Positions 1-8,449 of a stretch of DNA of 63,813 bases are shown piece after piece. This stretch comes from CAYJHC01 sp964369805 (GTDB lineage: Bacteria; Bacillota; Clostridia; Peptostreptococcales; Anaerovoracaceae): positions 1 through 63,813 of the forward strand of contig CAYJFM010000005.1 of assembly GCA_964369805.1 (NCBI GenBank), read 5' to 3'. The stretch's first letter is position 1, and each line of letters begins with the position of its first letter. The notes under the pieces are model-generated. The model was not told where the DNA came from, ran no database searches, and saw only the letters and a program-made list of their open reading frames with translations. Made by a program: the position numbers and the translations under genes.

Positions 1-2
1 GA

Positions 3-1238
3 AATATTCAAGTTCACGGAAATTCAGTAGAACAAGCTTTTGCAGGCCAGAGGACAGCTATTAACCTTGCGAATATCAAGAAAGAGGAATTAAGTAAAGG
101 TGATGTAATTGCTGCAAAAGGCAGTCTTAAAACAACCCCTATGATAGATGTGAAAATCTCTATGTTTGAAAAAACAAGTAGAGGGATAACAAATGGGGCA
201 AGATTACACTTGTATTATGGCTCGGACGAAGTACTTTGCAAAGGGATTCTTTTAGATGCTGAAGTTTTAATGGAGGGTGAGGAAGGATATGCACAGCTTA
301 GACTTGAAGAGGAAATTGCTGTGAAAAAAGGAGATAGATTTATTCTAAGCTTCTATTCTCCGATTGAAACAATTGGAGGAGGAGTAGTTCTTGATGCAAA
401 CCCGCAAAAACACAAAAGGTTCAAAGACCATGTCTTAAACTCTCTGAAAATAAAAGATAAGGGTTCTGATAAAGAAATTCTAGCTCAATACATACTTGAA
501 GAAAGTCGATACCTAACACCGTATATAGAAATTTTAAATAGAATATCTATGCCTAAGTCTGTTGGAAGTAGATTAACAAGACAACTTATAGAGGAAGGCA
601 CTATTATAGAAATAATACCAGGTAAATACTTGCATATAGACTTCCTGGATGTAATTTGGGATAGAGCAAAAACAATACTAGAAACATATCATGGGGATTA
701 TTCTTTATCAGTAGGTATGCTTAAAGAAGAATTTAGAAAAAGACTTTCTGATGCAATGTTCCTTAAAGATGATAAAGCAGTCGAAGGGATTATAAACCTT
801 CTAGAAGAAAAAGGTCAAATAAAGACTGGAAACAACGCTGTATCGTTAATCGATTTCGAAGTACGATATACTGCAGAGCAGGAAAAGTTAAGAGCTATTA
901 TTTTAGCTGAATATGTAAATGCAAAGTTTGAATTCCCTGAAACAGATGAGCTTCTTTCTAAGCATAACGACAAAAATATAGTAAAGCAAATAATAGAGGA
1001 CCTTACGTCAAAGGGGCTACTAACAAAACTAACATATCAATTCTATATGGATACGGAGTGCTACAATAAAGGGGTTGAGATGGTGACGAATCATATTAAA
1101 GCTAATGGAAAACTAACATTGGCTGAGTTTAGAGATATGGCTAATACTTCACGGAAATATGGCTTAGCTTTTCTCGAAGCCTTAGATAATAAAAAAATTA
1201 CGGTTATGATAGATGATAGCAGAGTGTTAGTAGCATAG
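3..1238 (+). CDS. selB: Selenocysteine-specific elongation factor SelB, 5'-truncated by the window
   Basis: The open frame runs in from the left edge (frame starting at base 3) without a start codon, so only the C-terminal part is seen, about 411 residues. It opens with the end of the EF-Tu-like domains (HGNSVEQAFAGQRTAINL, a SelB signature just after domain 2), continues through domain 3 (the IETIGGGVVLD segment), and ends in about 250 residues of winged-helix repeats that in SelB bind the SECIS hairpin. The GTPase domain lies outside the window. SelB delivers Sec-tRNA to UGA codons; this window holds three such genes (grdA, grdB, selD). The downstream LysR gene starts 17 bases later, so the two are probably co-transcribed. 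Confidence 0.95.
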   Translation, partial: NIQVHGNSVEQAFAGQRTAINLANIKKEELSKGDVIAAKGSLKTTPMIDVKISMFEKTSRGITNGARLHLYYGSDEVLCKGILLDAEVLMEGEEGYAQLRLEEEIAVKKGDRFILSFYSPIETIGGGVVLDANPQKHKRFKDHVLNSLKIKDKGSDKEILAQYILEESRYLTPYIEILNRISMPKSVGSRLTRQLIEEGTIIEIIPGKYLHIDFLDVIWDRAKTILETYHGDYSLSVGMLKEEFRKRLSDAMFLKDDKAVEGIINLLEEKGQIKTGNNAVSLIDFEVRYTAEQEKLRAIILAEYVNAKFEFPETDELLSKHNDKNIVKQIIEDLTSKGLLTKLTYQFYMDTECYNKGVEMVTNHIKANGKLTLAEFRDMANTSRKYGLAFLEALDNKKITVMIDDSRVLVA

Positions 1239-1254
1239 CTTTAAAGGAGGATAT

Positions 1255-2157
1255 ATGGAGTTTAGACAAATTGAAGCCTTTGCTAATGTTGTGAAGCATA
1301 AGAGTTTTTCAAAGGCAGCAGATGCCTCGTATCTTACACAGCCAACAATTAGCCAGCATGTCACATCCTTAGAAAAAGAGCTTGGTGTGATTTTATTAAA
1401 TCGTAAGAGTAGAGAAATTGTCCCAACAGAAGTGGGAAAAGAATTTTACAACTTTGCAACAGACATGATTAACATTAGAGAAAAAGCTATTATTGCAACA
1501 CAGAAAGAGAAAGAGAAGTTAAGTGGAATTATTGATATTTCTGCATCTACTGTTCCAGTTGAAGTTTACTTACCGGAAATAATGGCTGGGTTTAACAGAG
1601 AGCATCCAGAGGTTAAGTTTTATTTAGAGGTCATAGGCTCGAGGCGGGTAATTGATAATGTAGCTGAGAAAAGGGTTGAACTAGGGTTTGTAGGAGAAAA
1701 GGTAGAAGGCTCAGGTTTGCGATATCATAAAATTTATGAAGATGAGCTAGTTTTAATTATCTCAGGAAAAGATGATAGGAAAATCAATTCAGAATTTATC
1801 TCAATAGAAGATATATTAAAGGATCCTTTTATTTGGAGAGAAAAGGGTTCTGGAACCAGATTAGAATTTGAAACATTATTAAAGAGTTTAGGGCACAAAA
1901 CAGATAAATTAGAGGTAGTTGCAATAATGGACTCTATGGAAGCTATAAAGCAGTCTGTAGCTGCAGGACTAGGAGTGTCAATTATTTCGAAGAGTCTAGT
2001 TAAGCGAGAAGTAGAGGCTGGAATCTTAAAAATGTATCATATAGAAGGGCTTCATGAGAAAAGAGAGTTTTATATGACATATAATAAATATGCGCAGCTA
2101 CCTGCCACAGTTGAGGCTTTTAAAGAATATGTAATTAATAATAAATGGGAGGACTAA
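1255..2157 (+). CDS. LysR-family regulator, selenium-metabolism-associated type
   Basis: This 300-residue protein has the standard LysR layout: an N-terminal winged helix-turn-helix (about residues 1-60, with FSKAADASYLTQPTISQHV as the recognition region) and a two-lobed effector-binding domain from about residue 90 to 295. A strong AAAGGAGG sits just before the ATG. It lies 17 bases after selB, and LysR proteins in this position form a recognised selenium-associated group (established knowledge, recalled). Its target and ligand cannot be read from the sequence. Inference: it may tune selenium uptake or the selenoprotein supply genes. Confidence 0.88.
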   Translation: MEFRQIEAFANVVKHKSFSKAADASYLTQPTISQHVTSLEKELGVILLNRKSREIVPTEVGKEFYNFATDMINIREKAIIATQKEKEKLSGIIDISASTVPVEVYLPEIMAGFNREHPEVKFYLEVIGSRRVIDNVAEKRVELGFVGEKVEGSGLRYHKIYEDELVLIISGKDDRKINSEFISIEDILKDPFIWREKGSGTRLEFETLLKSLGHKTDKLEVVAIMDSMEAIKQSVAAGLGVSIISKSLVKREVEAGILKMYHIEGLHEKREFYMTYNKYAQLPATVEAFKEYVINNKWED

Positions 2158-2161
2158 AGCT

Positions 2162-2881
2162 ATATATAAAGGGGATTTTGAAAATGCTAAAGAGCGTTAT
2201 GTGAAGGCAAGTCAAGGAATAGGAACTTTATCAGAAAAGAGTATACATGGAATTTTAAAAGAGTACTTCTCTCCCTCAGAAAAATGTAAAGAAGTTAAAA
2301 TAGAAGGCATGATAGCGGATGTTTTTACTGGAAGTGAAATATTAGAAATTCAAACAAAATCTTTTGAAAAAATGCGTAAAAAGCTCTCTGTGTTTTTAGA
2401 GTTATACCCTGTTACTATAATATATCCTATCATAAGAAAAAAAGAAATAATTTTAGTAAGTGAAGCAACAGGAGAAGTGCTGAGAAAGAGGAAGTCGCCT
2501 GTCACAGGAGCACCAGCTTTTATTTTTAAAGAACTGTATAAACTAAAGCCGTTTTTAAGCAATCCTAACTTGAAATTCCATATTGTTGTTATGGATGCAG
2601 AAGATTACAGGATAGATGTTAAGAACGGAAGAAAAAGTTACACTAAAATAGATTCTTTGCCTACAAAAATTATAGAGGAAAAGACTATTTCAGGTATAGC
2701 TGATTATGAAGGCTGGTTGCCAGGGTCATTATCAGAGACCTTTACTTCTAAGGATTTAGCAAAAAATTTAAAAGTAAATATTGAAATTTCAAGAAGCATG
2801 CTAAATGTACTCCATCATATAGGGGTGGTGAAACGTGTAGGTAAAATTGGAAATAGTATTTTATATTCACTAGGGGACTGA
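2162..2881 (+). CDS. Conserved clostridial protein of unknown function, apparent AUA start
   Basis: The frame encodes 239 residues if read from ATA at 2162, or 226 from GTG at 2201. The GTG has no good ribosome binding site. GGGAGG at 2147-2152 lies nine bases before the ATA, and the extra residues (YKGDFENAKERYVKAS) resemble the conserved N-terminus of clostridial homologues as I remember them. No ATG, GTG or TTG exists in frame between the upstream stop (2132) and 2201. The N-terminal half contains EILEIQTKSFEKMRKKL, suggesting a nuclease-like or nucleic-acid-binding fold, and the C-terminal 70 residues look like a winged helix. Function is not known. It follows the LysR gene by four bases. 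Confidence 0.75.
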   Translation: MYKGDFENAKERYVKASQGIGTLSEKSIHGILKEYFSPSEKCKEVKIEGMIADVFTGSEILEIQTKSFEKMRKKLSVFLELYPVTIIYPIIRKKEIILVSEATGEVLRKRKSPVTGAPAFIFKELYKLKPFLSNPNLKFHIVVMDAEDYRIDVKNGRKSYTKIDSLPTKIIEEKTISGIADYEGWLPGSLSETFTSKDLAKNLKVNIEISRSMLNVLHHIGVVKRVGKIGNSILYSLGD

Positions 2882-2898
2882 TATGATCAGTCCCTTTT
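2874..2898 (+). terminator. Rho-independent terminator of the selB operon
   Basis: Inverted repeat GGGACTGAT / ATCAGTCCC with a three-base loop followed by TTTT. The left arm overlaps the last codons and stop of the preceding gene. Confidence 0.9.
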
Positions 2899-2968
2899 AA
2901 TGTCTTAAGGGTAATAGGCTCAATATAGCACGGTAAATGGCTAGCATGATTCACTGTGTGAAGAATAT

Positions 2969-3028
2969 GTAAAGGTAACTTGACAAAAGTACTGATCGCT
3001 GATATATTATATGTAAAGGAACCTTTAC
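2969..3028 (+). promoter_or_regulatory. Sigma-A promoter flanked by two operator copies for the XRE repressor
   Basis: A near-consensus promoter TTGACA (2980-2985), 17-base spacer, TATATT (3003-3008). A perfect palindrome GTAAAGG-AA-CCTTTAC lies at 3013-3028 over the expected transcription start, and a second imperfect copy starting GTAAAGG lies at 2969-2984 over the -35. This arrangement suits negative autoregulation by the small XRE protein encoded immediately downstream (inference). Confidence 0.8.
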
Positions 3029-3044
3029 GTAGGAGGATGCATAG

Positions 3045-3245
3045 ATGAAAAACAAGGTTGAGGAATTAAGAAAAGAAAGAGGTGTTAGTCAAGAATCCTT
3101 TGCAAAAGAAATGAAGGTTTCTAGGCAGACTATAAGCTCTATTGAAAATGGGAAATATAACCCCTCTCTCGAGCTTGCTTTTGCTATCGCCGATTATTTT
3201 CAGATGAATATTGAAGAAATTTTTATTTATGAAAAGGGGGAATAG
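3045..3245 (+). CDS. Small XRE/Cro-family transcriptional regulator
   Basis: A 66-residue protein made up almost entirely of one helix-turn-helix of the HTH_3 type (LRKERGVSQESFAKEMKVSRQTISSIENG), with no sensor domain. This compact class is commonly paired with a small membrane protein, as here: the next gene starts two bases after the stop. AGGAGG precedes the ATG at the right distance; an earlier ATG at 3037 runs into a stop at once. The two GTAAAGG operator copies around its promoter suggest autorepression. Confidence 0.88.
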   Translation: MKNKVEELRKERGVSQESFAKEMKVSRQTISSIENGKYNPSLELAFAIADYFQMNIEEIFIYEKGE

Positions 3246-3247
3246 GC

Positions 3248-3694
3248 ATGAAAAAGAATTTTAAATTAGGGATAGTAGGATTAGTTTTAAGTGTTACACT
3301 TATTATCGTGGGTATATGTTTTAGAGAAATTAACTTTTTCTTCTCATTAGCTGGAATGTTTATAGGTCTAACAATTTTCTATTTTGCAAGATATATAGAT
3401 TGGTGGGCAGGAGATGAAAAACTTAAGAAAGAACTAGAGGGAAAAGTAGAAGAAGAGAGCATAAAGCAAAATGATGAAAGAAATCAGATGATAAAAGGCA
3501 AAGCCTTAGACGTGACCTTTAAAATAATGCTATATACACTAACAGGCATCTCAGTTATACTTATGATTCTTGGGCAATCAGGGCTGATTCCAGAAGGAAT
3601 TTCAATTTATATAGTGGCGGGAATAGTAGCGTTGCTTCTTGTTTCTGCTATAATAATGAAGCTCTCGCATATTTACTTTAATAGAAAATACTAA
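3248..3694 (+). CDS. Four-helix membrane protein partnered with the XRE regulator
   Basis: A 148-residue protein with four hydrophobic segments (about 7-26, 31-49, 91-111, 119-140) and a charged cytoplasmic loop containing NDERNQMIKGKA. The DER-x-K-A pattern is typical of small uncharacterised membrane proteins encoded next to XRE regulators in Firmicutes. It sits two bases behind the regulator and is surely co-expressed. Function unknown; a role in signalling to the regulator is only a guess. Confidence 0.75.
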   Translation: MKKNFKLGIVGLVLSVTLIIVGICFREINFFFSLAGMFIGLTIFYFARYIDWWAGDEKLKKELEGKVEEESIKQNDERNQMIKGKALDVTFKIMLYTLTGISVILMILGQSGLIPEGISIYIVAGIVALLLVSAIIMKLSHIYFNRKY

Positions 3695-3703
3695 CATTAG
3701 AAA

Positions 3704-3751
3704 AAATAAACCCCAAAAGTATAGTATACAAATAGCTTTTGGGGTTATTTA
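3704..3751 (+). terminator. Terminator after the XRE/membrane pair
   Basis: CCCCAAAAG and CTTTTGGGG arms with flanking A and T runs, followed by TTATTT. The A-rich left flank means it could also serve transcripts arriving from the right, where the minus-strand activator gene ends at 3810. Confidence 0.85.
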
Positions 3752-3809
3752 GTTGACGTATATAATAAAGTTACAATCGTTTTATGTGTCGGGTATACTA
3801 GTATAGATA

Positions 3810-4814
3810 TTATTTTTTTATCCCAAGTGTGTTTATCTTATTAAAAATTTGCCTAGAGCTAATTTCTAGTCTTCTTGCAGCTTCGGCAACATTTCCTCCA
3901 ACCTGACTTAATACCCAAGTTAGATATTCTTTTTCAGAGTTTCTTTTGAACTGATCAAAACTAATTATTTCAGAAAACTTATCCCTTTTTTCTAGAATTT
4001 TGCAGTTAGCTGCGCAGTTAGGGGAATAGTAAGAGTGCATTACTGGAAGGCCATCTCTTGTAATAATACCGTTTTCAGAAAAAACAACCATACGTTCTAT
4101 GATGTTTTTTAGCTCTCTAATATTTCCTGGATAATCATACTCATAGAGAAAATCAAAGACATCATCTTCAATTGAGTGTATTTCAATGCCTGTTTCTGCA
4201 GAGTACTTTGCTAAGAAATATGAAATGAAATCTGGCAAATCTTCCATACGTTCACGTAGGGGAGGGACTGTAATTACAATAGTACTTACTCGATAGAAGA
4301 AATCTTCTCTGAAAGTCTCTTTTATAATTGCGTCCTTAAGATCTACATTTGTTGCAGAGATAAGTCTGAAGTCTATTTTTTTTAGCGAATTTGACCCGAT
4401 TCGTTCAACTTCCTTAGTTTCAAGGGTACGAAGGAGTTTAATCTGTGTGCTAGTAGAAGTATCACCTATCTCGTCTAAAAACAAGGTGCCTTTATCTGCT
4501 AATTCGATTTTGCCTTTTTTTGAATCATAGGCGTTAGTAAAAGCGCCTTTTTCATGACCAAATAGTTCTGACTCTAGTAGAGTGTCTGAAAAAGATGAAC
4601 AGTTTACTGCAACAAAGTTTTCGTCTTTACGCTTACCTAGGTTGTGAATATGTCTGGAAAGAACCTCTTTGCCCGTGCCAGATTCTCCAGAAAGCAAAAT
4701 GTTTGAATTAGTCAAAGAAGCTTTCTTACAAAAGTCTAAGGTTTTTCGTATAATAGGACTTTTTGTTTCTAAAAAAAAATTTTTAGTTTCTAAATTTGTA
4801 TTTATGTGTTTCAT
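3810..4814 (-). CDS. Sigma-54-dependent activator without sensory domain, likely regulator of glycine reductase
   Basis: A 334-residue protein that is almost only the AAA+ and DNA-binding parts of a bacterial enhancer-binding protein: Walker A GESGTGKE (43-50), sigma-54 contact loop GAFTNA (90-95), Walker B LFLDEIGD (111-118), arginine-finger region FREDFFYR (168-175), and a Fis-type helix-turn-helix (about 305-333). There is no receiver, PAS or GAF domain; only about 20 residues precede the AAA+ domain. The loop differs from the consensus GAFTGA by Asn for the second Gly. Cys267 and Cys271 lie in the linker before the DNA-binding domain. It is divergent from grdX, and two sigma-54 promoters follow (5174, 9932), so control of the glycine reductase genes is a strong inference. 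Confidence 0.9.
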   Translation of the reverse strand: MKHINTNLETKNFFLETKSPIIRKTLDFCKKASLTNSNILLSGESGTGKEVLSRHIHNLGKRKDENFVAVNCSSFSDTLLESELFGHEKGAFTNAYDSKKGKIELADKGTLFLDEIGDTSTSTQIKLLRTLETKEVERIGSNSLKKIDFRLISATNVDLKDAIIKETFREDFFYRVSTIVITVPPLRERMEDLPDFISYFLAKYSAETGIEIHSIEDDVFDFLYEYDYPGNIRELKNIIERMVVFSENGIITRDGLPVMHSYYSPNCAANCKILEKRDKFSEIISFDQFKRNSEKEYLTWVLSQVGGNVAEAARRLEISSRQIFNKINTLGIKK

Positions 4815-4945
4815 GATTTCCCTTTAATAAATTGAAGATATAGAAGATGCGTGTTAAGAGTAAATGAAGATTATTGTAAAATATGTGTATAACCCTAGTA
4901 TTTAACAGGCATACATAGTCTAAATTATCATTGATATATATATAC

Positions 4946-4973
4946 AGTATAACGAAAAAAATTTCATTGTCAA
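4946..4973 (-). promoter_or_regulatory. Sigma-A promoter of the sigma-54 activator gene
   Basis: On the minus strand TTGACA (4973-4968), a 16-base spacer and TATACT (4951-4946). This gives a leader of about 125 bases before the ATG at 4814. An inverted repeat TATACAGT (4941-4948) / ACTGTATA (5004-5011) brackets the promoter and may be an operator. Confidence 0.7.
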
Positions 4974-4982
4974 GAAAAAAAA

Positions 4983-5003
4983 TTCCGCAAAAGAAAGGCG
5001 GAA
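4983..5003. repeat. Inverted repeat TTCCGC/GCGGAA in the activator-grdX intergenic region
   Basis: TTCCGC (4983-4988) and GCGGAA (4998-5003) separated by nine bases, in an otherwise very AT-rich region about 190 bases before the grdX sigma-54 promoter, a usual distance for an enhancer site. It is a candidate binding site for the divergent activator. No identical copy is seen before trxA; the nearest similar word there is AATACG/CGTATT at 9811-9828. I see no gene in 4815-5248. Confidence 0.35.
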
Positions 5004-5173
5004 ACTGTATACAATATAATGTTCACATGAATTTCACCCTTCTGCAAAATAGTACTAAAATGCTCTTTGATAAAAAAATATCATACAGGAAAATTCTACT
5101 TAATTGAAATAGCAATGAATGTACATGAGCAAATTAGTAATGTAAATTAATAAGTAAAATAATGGTTAAAAAA

Positions 5174-5189
5174 TGGCACAATTATTGCA
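5174..5189 (+). promoter_or_regulatory. Sigma-54 (-24/-12) promoter of grdX-grdE-grdB
   Basis: TGGCAC (5174-5179), five bases, TTGCA (5185-5189): a full match to the sigma-54 consensus, with invariant GG and GC ten bases apart. Expected start near 5200, leaving a leader of about 50 bases with the GGAGG of grdX. The element TGGCACAATWATTGC recurs before trxA. Confidence 0.92.
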
Positions 5190-5248
5190 ATATATAAAGA
5201 CGCAAACCAAAGAATGATACTGCAAGAGCTTAATAGGAGGCATTAGGA

Positions 5249-5647
5249 ATGAAGATAACCCCAATAATGGTAACAAACAATGACAAGGCATATAACAAAT
5301 ACAAAGAACATATGGAGTGTGTGCTTCTAGAAGAAGGAACATATCTAGATGTTTTAGAAAAAGTTAGAGACTATATTCACCTTGGACATAAGCTTGTAAG
5401 CCATCCAATGGCAGGAAGTCTTAAGCCAAATCAAACACCTTACAAGACTATAGTTTTAGAAAAAGATAAGTCTAAAGCTAGTAGAGAGGAAGTTTTGGAA
5501 AGTGTTAATATGATTGAAAATGCAATAGCTTCAGCTGAAAAGTTTTTCAGGGGAAATAAGCTACCTAATTGGCCTGAATATATCAAAAAAGACTTCAAAA
5601 CAGTAGATGAATCGTTTATTAATGGATTTGCAGATGATATTTTATAA
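5249..5647 (+). CDS. grdX: GrdX, glycine reductase cluster protein
   Basis: A 132-residue protein recognised as GrdX, the small first gene of many glycine, sarcosine and betaine reductase operons. Recognisable features include the MVTNND start and the LVSHPMAGSLKPNQTPYKT segment. Its biochemical role is not established in the family. It begins after GGAGG, just downstream of the sigma-54 promoter, and grdE follows 38 bases after its stop. No signal peptide or membrane segment is visible, so it should be cytosolic. Confidence 0.9.
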   Translation: MKITPIMVTNNDKAYNKYKEHMECVLLEEGTYLDVLEKVRDYIHLGHKLVSHPMAGSLKPNQTPYKTIVLEKDKSKASREEVLESVNMIENAIASAEKFFRGNKLPNWPEYIKKDFKTVDESFINGFADDIL

Positions 5648-5685
5648 TTATTGTTTTAAAAACATACACTAAGGAGGTGTGCCAC

Positions 5686-6969
5686 TTGAAATTAGAACTG
5701 GGAAAAATTAAAATCACAGACGTACAGTTTGGACAAGAAACTAAGGTGGAAAAAGGGGTTCTTTATGTAAATAAAGAAGAAATCGAGAAATTGGTACTTG
5801 AGGATGAAAGAATCATTGGTTGTACAGTAGAACTGGCTAAACCAGGTGAATCTACAAGAATTGCGCCAGTAAAAGACGTAATTGAGCCAAGAGTGAAGCT
5901 TTCTGGAGGAGCAATCTTCCCAGGAACACTTAACAAAGTTAAAGAAGTAGGTAGCGGAAGAACACATGCATTAGTAGGTTCTACTGTTATCACTTGCGGA
6001 AGAATTGTTGGTTTCCAAGAAGGTATTATTGATATGAGTGGAAATGCTGCAAAGTATACTCCATTCTCAGAAACATATAACGTATGCGTTGTTTTAGAGC
6101 CTAAAGAAGGACTAGAAACACATGACTACGAGGCGGCTGGAAGAGAAGCAGGCCTTAAAGTTGGTGCTTACGTTGGAGAGGCAGGAAGAGATGTTGAGCC
6201 AGATGAAGTAGTAGTTTATGAAACTAAACCACTAGCAGAGCAAGCAGCTCAATACCCAGACCTTCCAAAAGTAGGATATGTTCATATGTTACAATCTCAA
6301 GGACTTTTACATGATACATATTACTATGGTATTGATGCTAAAGAAATGGTTCCAACTATCATGTATCCAACAGAAATCATGGATGGAGCTATTATCAGTG
6401 GTAACTGCGTTGCGCCTTGCGATAAGGTAACAACATATCACCACTTTAACAACCCAGTAATTGAGGACTTATATGCTAGACATGGTAAAGAAATTAACTT
6501 TATGGGAGTTATTCTAACTAATGAAAACGTTTTCCTTATGGATAAAGAACGTTCTTCAGATATGACAGCTAAACTTGCTGAATTTATGGGACTTGACGGA
6601 GTATTAGTAACAGAAGAAGGTTACGGAAACCCGGATACTGACCTTATGATGAACTGCAAGAAGATTCAACAAAAAGGAATTGACGTAGTACTTATTACTG
6701 ATGAATTCCCAGGAAGAGATGGTAAATCACAATCTCTAGCTGACGCTGTTGATGAAGCTGATGCACTAGTATCTTGTGGACAAGGAAATATAATTATTGA
6801 CTTCCCACCAATGGATCGTGTTATTGGAACACTAGACTTTGTTGAAACTATGATCGGTGGATACGAAGGAAGTATGAAAGAAGATGGAAGCATTGAAGCT
6901 GAACTTCAAATCATTATCGCATCAACTATTGCTAATGGCTTTAACAAGCTAGCAGCAAGAGGATACTAA
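5686..6969 (+). CDS. grdE: Glycine reductase component B, GrdE proprotein (alpha/beta, pyruvoyl precursor)
   Basis: With GrdB it forms substrate-binding protein B, which takes glycine as a Schiff base. I choose TTG at 5686, giving MKLELGKIKITDVQFG as in known GrdE proteins; the GTG at 5677 overlaps the AAGGAGGTG binding site itself. That makes 427 residues. The proprotein is cleaved before a conserved cysteine that becomes the pyruvoyl group; here that is Cys241 in ISGNCVAPCDK. The UGA codon used in this system is in grdB, not here. grdB follows 31 bases downstream under the same sigma-54 promoter. Confidence 0.95.
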   Translation: MKLELGKIKITDVQFGQETKVEKGVLYVNKEEIEKLVLEDERIIGCTVELAKPGESTRIAPVKDVIEPRVKLSGGAIFPGTLNKVKEVGSGRTHALVGSTVITCGRIVGFQEGIIDMSGNAAKYTPFSETYNVCVVLEPKEGLETHDYEAAGREAGLKVGAYVGEAGRDVEPDEVVVYETKPLAEQAAQYPDLPKVGYVHMLQSQGLLHDTYYYGIDAKEMVPTIMYPTEIMDGAIISGNCVAPCDKVTTYHHFNNPVIEDLYARHGKEINFMGVILTNENVFLMDKERSSDMTAKLAEFMGLDGVLVTEEGYGNPDTDLMMNCKKIQQKGIDVVLITDEFPGRDGKSQSLADAVDEADALVSCGQGNIIIDFPPMDRVIGTLDFVETMIGGYEGSMKEDGSIEAELQIIIASTIANGFNKLAARGY

Positions 6970-7000
6970 TAACATAGAATTAAAAAGGAGGAAGTAAACA

Positions 7001-8308
7001 ATGAGTAAAATTAAAGTTGTTCATTATATAAACAATTTCTTTGCTGGAATCGGTGGAGAAGAAAAAGCTGATATCGCACCAGAAATCAGAGATGGGGTTG
7101 TAGGCCCAGGTATGGCTCTGCAAGCTGCTCTAGGTGATGACTATGAAGTAGTTGCTACTGCAATTTGTGGTGACTCATACTTTGGAGAAAATTTAGAATC
7201 AGCTACAGAAGAACTAATTGGTATGATTGGTAAATATGAGCCAGCATTACTAGTAGCAGGACCAGCATTTAACGCTGGAAGATACGGAGTTGCTTGCGGA
7301 ACTATTGCTAAGGCAGTAGAAGAAAAGCTAGGAATTCCAGTTGTAACAGGAATGTATATAGAAAATCCTGGTGCAGACATGTTTAAAAAAGATGTACATG
7401 TAATTGCTACAGGAGATTCAGCCGCTGATATGAGAAATTGTATGCCAAAGATTGCTGCTTTAGGTAAGAAAATGGTAGCAGGCGAAGAAATTCTTTCACC
7501 AGATGCTGAAGGTTATATGGAAAGAGGAATCAGAGTTAACTACTTTGCAGAAAAACGTGGTTCTGACAGAGCTGTTGATATGCTAATCAAAAAAATGGCG
7601 AAAAAAGAATTTGTAACAGAATATCCAATGCCAAAATTTGATAGAGTTGACCCAATGCCAGCTATCAAAGACATGACTAGAGCAAAAATTGCTATAGTAA
7701 CTTCTGGGGGTGTTGTACCTCAAGGTAACCCTGACAGAATAGAGTCTTCAAGTGCTACAAAATATGGAATCTATGATATCACAGGAATGGAAACACTTTC
7801 AGCTGATGATTTTATGACTATTCATGGTGGATATGATAGAGCTTTCGTTACAGAAAACCCTAACCTAGTAGTGCCATTAGATGCAATTAGAGAACTTGAA
7901 AAAGCAGGAGAAATCGGAGAATTAGCTAACTACTTCGTAACAACAACAGGTACAGGTACAGCTATTGGTAACTCAAAAGGCTTTGGAGAAGAGTTTAGTA
8001 AAAAATTAGTAGAAGATGGCGTAGACGCTGTTATTCTAACATCTACTTGAGGAACTTGTACACGTTGCGGAGCAACAATGGTAAAAGAAATCGAGAGAGC
8101 TGGAATTCCAGTAGTTCATGTTTGTACTGTAGTACCTATTTCATTAACAATAGGAGCTAACAGAATAGTACCTGCTATAGGTATCCCATACCCAATCGGG
8201 GACCCTACTTTAGGAGAAGAAGGAAGTTACAAGTTAAGAATGAAACTTGTAAAACAAGCTTTAGATGCACTGCAAACAGAAGTTACAGAGCAAACAGTAT
8301 TCGAATAA
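7001..8308 (+). CDS. grdB: Glycine reductase component B, GrdB, selenoprotein (in-frame UGA)
   Basis: A 435-residue protein read through TGA at 8048-8050, which encodes selenocysteine 350 in TSTUGTCTRCGAT, matching the known position in GrdB. Without recoding the frame would appear as two broken pieces. The Sec in protein B attacks the Schiff-base-bound glycine and the carboxymethyl group passes to GrdA. AGGAGG precedes the ATG. It lies 31 bases after grdE. An optional hairpin for SelB begins 13 bases after the UGA. The stem-loop at 8334-8365 ends the gene group and the transporter gene follows. Confidence 0.97.
8048..8076 (+). promoter_or_regulatory. Sec UGA codon and SECIS hairpin of grdB
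   Basis: UGA at 8048-8050, then a short stem GTTGC (8064-8068) / GCAAC (8072-8076) with loop GGA, 13 bases after the UGA. Its place just downstream of the UGA within the coding region is that of bacterial SECIS elements. Confidence 0.75.
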
Positions 8309-8333
8309 AGAGTACAATAATTATAAAATTGTT

Positions 8334-8365
8334 TTTGCGAGGGAACTTGACCGTTTCCTCGCAAA
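8334..8365 (+). terminator. Long stem-loop between grdB and the transporter gene
   Basis: Arms TTTGCGAGGGAAC (8334-8346) and GTTTCCTCGCAAA (8353-8365), 13 pairs with one G-U, loop TTGACC. No U run follows, so it is more likely a partial terminator, a 3'-end stabiliser or a processing site that lowers transporter expression relative to grdB. Confidence 0.6.
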
Positions 8366-8449
8366 CTCATATATATCATTATCTATTTTTTAACAACCTG
8401 TGTCAGTCAAGTTGATGATATAGTAAATTTACGAAAGAGAGAAGATATT

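Noticed and set aside
4815..5248. Glycine riboswitch before grdX or trxA
   Set aside because: No glycine-aptamer core was seen in 4815-5248, 9563-10046 or 10365-10462; CCCGAAAGGAG at about 10418 only superficially resembles it.
5677..5685. GTG at 5677 as the start of grdE
   Set aside because: It overlaps the AAGGAGGTG ribosome binding site; TTG at 5686 gives the normal GrdE N-terminus.
7001..8308. grdB looks like two pieces split by a stop at 8048
   Set aside because: The TGA sits at the known selenocysteine site (TSTUGTC) and both sides align to one GrdB, so it is recoding, not a frameshift or pseudogene. The same holds for grdA (10592) and selD (22244).
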